Positions 61,465-64,000 of a stretch of 64,000 bases of DNA are shown in pieces. This stretch comes from Pseudomonas sp. SORT22 (GTDB taxonomy: Bacteria > Pseudomonadota > Gammaproteobacteria > Pseudomonadales > Pseudomonadaceae). The translations under genes were made by a program, and so were the position numbers. Positions within the stretch are counted from its first letter, which is position 1. Every line of letters begins with the position of its first letter. The stretch spans positions 1,054,501 through 1,118,500 of the forward strand of contig NZ_CP071007.1 of NCBI RefSeq assembly GCF_018417635.1. The letters run 5' to 3'. The notes beneath the pieces were generated by a model that saw only the letters and a program-made list of their open reading frames with translations, did not search any database and was not told the DNA's origin.

Positions 61465-62957
61465 AGGGAGTCCTCGCCTTGTTCGGGTTGCGCTTGGGCC
61501 TGCAGGGCCAGGGCATCGGCACCCGGGCCCATGGCGCCACGGGCCTGGCGCTCTTGCTGCAGCAGGCGATGGGCCTGGGCTTTTTGCGCGGGAGTGAGTT
61601 GCTGGTCGAGCTGGGCGGCCAGCTCGCGCGACTGATCGCTGGGGTTGGCTTGCGCCAGTTGGCTGAACACCCAGGCGTTGACCAGGTCCTGGCGAATGCC
61701 GTGGCCTTCGCTGAACAACTGGGCCAGGGCGTAGTCGGCGCTGAGCTGGCCGCCGCGGGCAGCGCTGAGCAGATGATCGACGGCCTTTTGCGGGTCAACG
61801 CTGCCCAGGTAACCGCGGCGATACAGCTGGCCCAGGTAGTAATGGGCGCTGACTTCGCCGGCGTTGGCGGCGCTGAGCAAATGAGTTTCGGCCTGCTGCG
61901 CATCGGCCGGCACGGTCTTGCCTTCGTAGTACAGGCGGCCTAGCAGCAGTTCGGCGCGCGGTTGTTCGGCGGCGCGGCCCTTGTCGATGTATTCCATCAG
62001 CTTGTCGGTGTCGCCAAGCTCCGGGAAGTCGTAGAGCAACTGCGCCAGGCTGACCCAGGAACCGGGGTTGACCGGCGCCACCTGCTCAAGCAGGGCCTGG
62101 GCGGTTTTCTCGTCAGTCTGGCCGAGGCTGCGGTCGGCCAGGACGCGGGCCACGCTGTCGACCCGGGTGGCCGGGATTGCACCGCGCTGGTAGGCGCTTT
62201 TGACTTGCTCGAGCAGCGCCGCTTGCTGCTCGGGCTGGGCGCGCTTCTGGTAGACGGTGGCCAGTTCCACGTAGCAGATGTCAGTGCTGCTCAGCGCCGC
62301 TTTGCAGATGCGCTCGACCTCGTCCAGGTGCTGGTCGTAGCTGTCCTGGGTGCGGTACAGCAGGATCTGGGCCAGGCCGGCTTCGGGGTAGCCGGCGCTG
62401 CGCCACGTGTCGATCTGCTGCTGGGCGTTGGTGCCGGGGAAGCTCTGCGGGTATTGCAGGTAGAGCATCGCCAGCGGGATCAGGGTGTTGCCCTCGCCAT
62501 TGGCGAAGGCTTTTTTCAATAGGGTTTCGGCTTCCTGGCGCTCGGCTTCGCTGGCGTCCGGCTTGGCCGCCAGCAAACGGCCGAGGCGGGCCTGGGCGCG
62601 CGGCGAGATATCAGCGGCGGCGCGGTAGGTGGCTTCGGCCTCCTTGAGCTTGGCCGGGTCGCGGGTTTCCACCTGGATATCGGCGAGGCCCACCTGGGCT
62701 TCGCTGTAACCGAGGTCGGCGAGCTGGCGGTAGTTCTGTTCGGCCAGGGCGGTGTCGCCGCGCTTGAGCGCTTCATTGGCCAGGCGCTGGTCGGGCAGGC
62801 CGGCACAACCGGCCAGGCTGATGGCCAGGGCCAGGCCGAGAAGGGTGCCACTGTGGGAGCGGGCTTGCCCCGCGATCGAGCACAACGCTTTGGGGAATTG
62901 AGGGGCTTCATCGCGGGGCAAGCCCGCTCCCACAGTTGGGGTGTTGAGCATATTCAT
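61461..62957 (-). CDS. algK: Alginate secretion lipoprotein AlgK, signal peptide interrupted by a REPIN
   Basis: A 498-residue TPR/Sel1-repeat lipoprotein that assembles with AlgE and AlgX at the outer membrane. The mature part begins at Cys51 of lipobox LAGC and continues [20 protein letters not shown], with repeats such as [20 protein letters not shown] and [20 protein letters not shown]. Oddly, residues 8-36 are encoded by an 87-base REP pair (62850-62936), inserted in frame between MNMLNTP and [15 protein letters not shown]. Without it the signal would be 22 residues long to the Cys. GAGGA seven bases before ATG 62957 supports the start; no usable start lies after the repeat. Export could be slowed by the long N-region. 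Ends overlapping algE. Confidence 0.92.
   Translation of the reverse strand: MNMLNTPTVGAGLPRDEAPQFPKALCSIAGQARSHSGTLLGLALAISLAGCAGLPDQRLANEALKRGDTALAEQNYRQLADLGYSEAQVGLADIQVETRDPAKLKEAEATYRAAADISPRAQARLGRLLAAKPDASEAERQEAETLLKKAFANGEGNTLIPLAMLYLQYPQSFPGTNAQQQIDTWRSAGYPEAGLAQILLYRTQDSYDQHLDEVERICKAALSSTDICYVELATVYQKRAQPEQQAALLEQVKSAYQRGAIPATRVDSVARVLADRSLGQTDEKTAQALLEQVAPVNPGSWVSLAQLLYDFPELGDTDKLMEYIDKGRAAEQPRAELLLGRLYYEGKTVPADAQQAETHLLSAANAGEVSAHYYLGQLYRRGYLGSVDPQKAVDHLLSAARGGQLSADYALAQLFSEGHGIRQDLVNAWVFSQLAQANPSDQSRELAAQLDQQLTPAQKAQAHRLLQQERQARGAMGPGADALALQAQAQPEQGEDSL
62850..62936. repeat. REPIN inside algK coding sequence
   Basis: Two perfect 27-base inverted arms, 62850-62876 (starting ACTGTGGGAGCGGGCTTGCC) and 62910-62936 (ending GCCCGCTCCCACAGT), around a 33-base spacer. 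The total of 87 bases is 29 codons, so the algK frame is unbroken. Same arm family as the other REPs in the window. Confidence 0.93.
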
Positions 62958-62969
62958 GGGCAGATCCTC

Positions 62970-64000
62970 TTAGAGCCCACGGGCCACGGCTTTATCGATC
63001 AGCCAGTCCAGCGACGGGCCTCGATTGCTGTCTACCGCCACCGGGCGGCCGGCCAGTTCGCTGGGCAGCGATTCGTCCGGCTTGATCTGCACGCGGATGT
63101 CCGAGGACAGGTCTTCGCTGTTCAGGCTGCTACTGCTGACGATCTGCCCGGTACGGGTCTGCTCTTCGCCAGCGACGGTGAAGTGCACGCGCGAGCCTGG
63201 TTTGACGTCGTCGAACTGGCGGTAGCTGAAGCGCGCTTCGACCGTGGGAATGGTGGTGCGCGGGACCAGCTGGAAGATCACCTGGCCCTTGCTTGCATAC
63301 TGGCCGTCATCCACCAGCTGGCGGGCGACCACGCAATCGCAGGGGCTGGTCAGGGTGCCGCTCATCTGTTTGCCGAACAGCTCCTCGACCTTGGCCGGCT
63401 CCAGTTGCTGGTCATCCAGGTGGCCTTTGAGCATGTCCAGCATGCTGGTGCTGAACGAGGCCAATGGCGCGCCCTTGACTACCTGGCCGCCGCTCTCCAC
63501 CAGTCCCTGCACGGTGCCGTCGCGGGGCATGGTGACGTTGCTGGTCGGTACGCTGACCACCCCGGCCTGGGCATGGCTGACGAAGTACAGGCCGTACACC
63601 GACTTGGCGATAAAGCCGAAGGCGGCAACGCCAACCACGAACACGCCGAGGCTGAAGGTCACCGCCCGCAAGCGGCCGAAGGCGCTCATCCCGCCGCTGG
63701 CGTCTTTCTGTTTGCGCGCCTTGGTGAAGTTGTCACGCTGCAGGGTACTGAGTACGTCGCCGATGGTGATCAGTTCGCCCGACAGGTGCGAGGTGATGAT
63801 GTGGCGCAGGGTGGCGATGTCGCGGGGTTCGAGGTTCTGGAACTGCACGCCGGCGCGGCCGCTGGAGGGGTCGAAGGAGCGCACCTGGAACTCGATGTCC
63901 ATGGCCAGGCCGAGCTTGTCGACGGTGAACTGCAAGCGCCCGCGCAGCACTTCGCCGACTTTCAACGGGTGCTTGGCATGGAAGCTCAGGCCGCCGGCGG
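62970..64000 (-). CDS. alg44: Alginate polymerisation protein Alg44, C-terminal part (cut by window edge)
   Basis: About 343 of roughly 390 residues of the cyclic di-GMP receptor that activates the Alg8 synthase. The window shows the end of the cytoplasmic PilZ domain (AKHPLKVGEVL and SSGRAGVQFQNLEPRDIATL), one membrane helix (VTFSLGVFVVGVAAFGFIA), and a periplasmic membrane-fusion-like domain (VSVPTSNVTMPRDGTVQGLV and SGTLTSPCDCVVARQLVDDG). The c-di-GMP-binding start lies off the right edge. Twelve bases separate it from algK. Diguanylate cyclases such as the one at 2110 could in principle feed it. Confidence 0.95.
   Translation of the reverse strand, partial: AGGLSFHAKHPLKVGEVLRGRLQFTVDKLGLAMDIEFQVRSFDPSSGRAGVQFQNLEPRDIATLRHIITSHLSGELITIGDVLSTLQRDNFTKARKQKDASGGMSAFGRLRAVTFSLGVFVVGVAAFGFIAKSVYGLYFVSHAQAGVVSVPTSNVTMPRDGTVQGLVESGGQVVKGAPLASFSTSMLDMLKGHLDDQQLEPAKVEELFGKQMSGTLTSPCDCVVARQLVDDGQYASKGQVIFQLVPRTTIPTVEARFSYRQFDDVKPGSRVHFTVAGEEQTRTGQIVSSSSLNSEDLSSDIRVQIKPDESLPSELAGRPVAVDSNRGPSLDWLIDKAVARGL

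Noticed and set aside
1..64000. CRISPR array, prophage, integron or tRNA-linked island
   Set aside because: No direct-repeat/spacer pattern, integrase, capsid or tRNA-like cloverleaf was noticed; all regions look like core or common accessory Pseudomonas genes.

Overview
This GC-rich window reads as chromosome from a Pseudomonas of the putida/fluorescens lineage. The evidence is the NorR/Hmp pair, DUF3509, OprD-family porin, CheV and PA2169-type proteins, putida-type REP elements, and a near-complete alginate operon on the minus strand. From memory, the order 2-ketoaldonate reductase, LysR, fusaric-acid-type efflux, and later SDR and algA resembles the P. putida KT2440 neighbourhood upstream of alg. 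I could not align it. I see no tRNA, rRNA, CRISPR array, insertion sequence or prophage.

Layout. 1-5.6 kb: the end of fruA, a DUF3820 gene, a PA2169-type four-helix protein, a membrane diguanylate cyclase, an OprD porin and a small exported protein. 5.7-12.0 kb (minus): one operon of membrane fusion protein, RND pump, response regulator and histidine kinase, without an outer-membrane channel. 12.3-16 kb: a PAS chemoreceptor, a YkgJ-type cysteine-cluster protein coupled to a small exported protein, and CheV. 16-18.9 kb: divergent norR and hmp with NorR sites and a sigma-54 promoter between them. 19-20.7 kb: PsiE, DUF3509 and an HPF-like protein around a 450-base stretch without a convincing gene.

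20.9-33.3 kb is an iron-uptake block. It holds a FecI/FecR/FecA set on the minus strand, a divergent TonB receptor, then DUF3649, a PepSY membrane protein, DUF3325, a second ECF sigma, a second FecR and a second STN-type TonB receptor. Fur-box-like sequences precede three of the transcription units. 33.3-38.3 kb carries an AraC regulator, an EamA exporter, DUF2165, an unknown protein, a 2-hydroxyacid dehydrogenase and a LysR regulator. 38.5-49.0 kb holds two efflux operons: a fusaric-acid type (outer-membrane factor, FUSC, DUF1656, HlyD) and an EmrAB type with a LysR gene. 49-50.8 kb has an SDR, a thioredoxin-fold protein and a small membrane protein.

50.9-64 kb (minus) is the alginate operon in transcription order alg44 (cut by the window edge), algK, algE, algG, algX, algL, algI, algJ, algF, algA. 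Together these give GDP-mannose precursor supply, export through the periplasm and outer membrane, epimerisation, O-acetylation and lyase trimming.

The most striking observation is an 87-base inverted pair of REP sequences (a REPIN) lying exactly in frame inside the lipoprotein signal peptide of algK. It adds 29 codons between the start and the hydrophobic core, and removing it on paper restores a normal 22-residue lipoprotein signal. A second point of interest is a near-identical 20-base palindrome located 62 and 64 bases upstream of two otherwise unrelated small genes.
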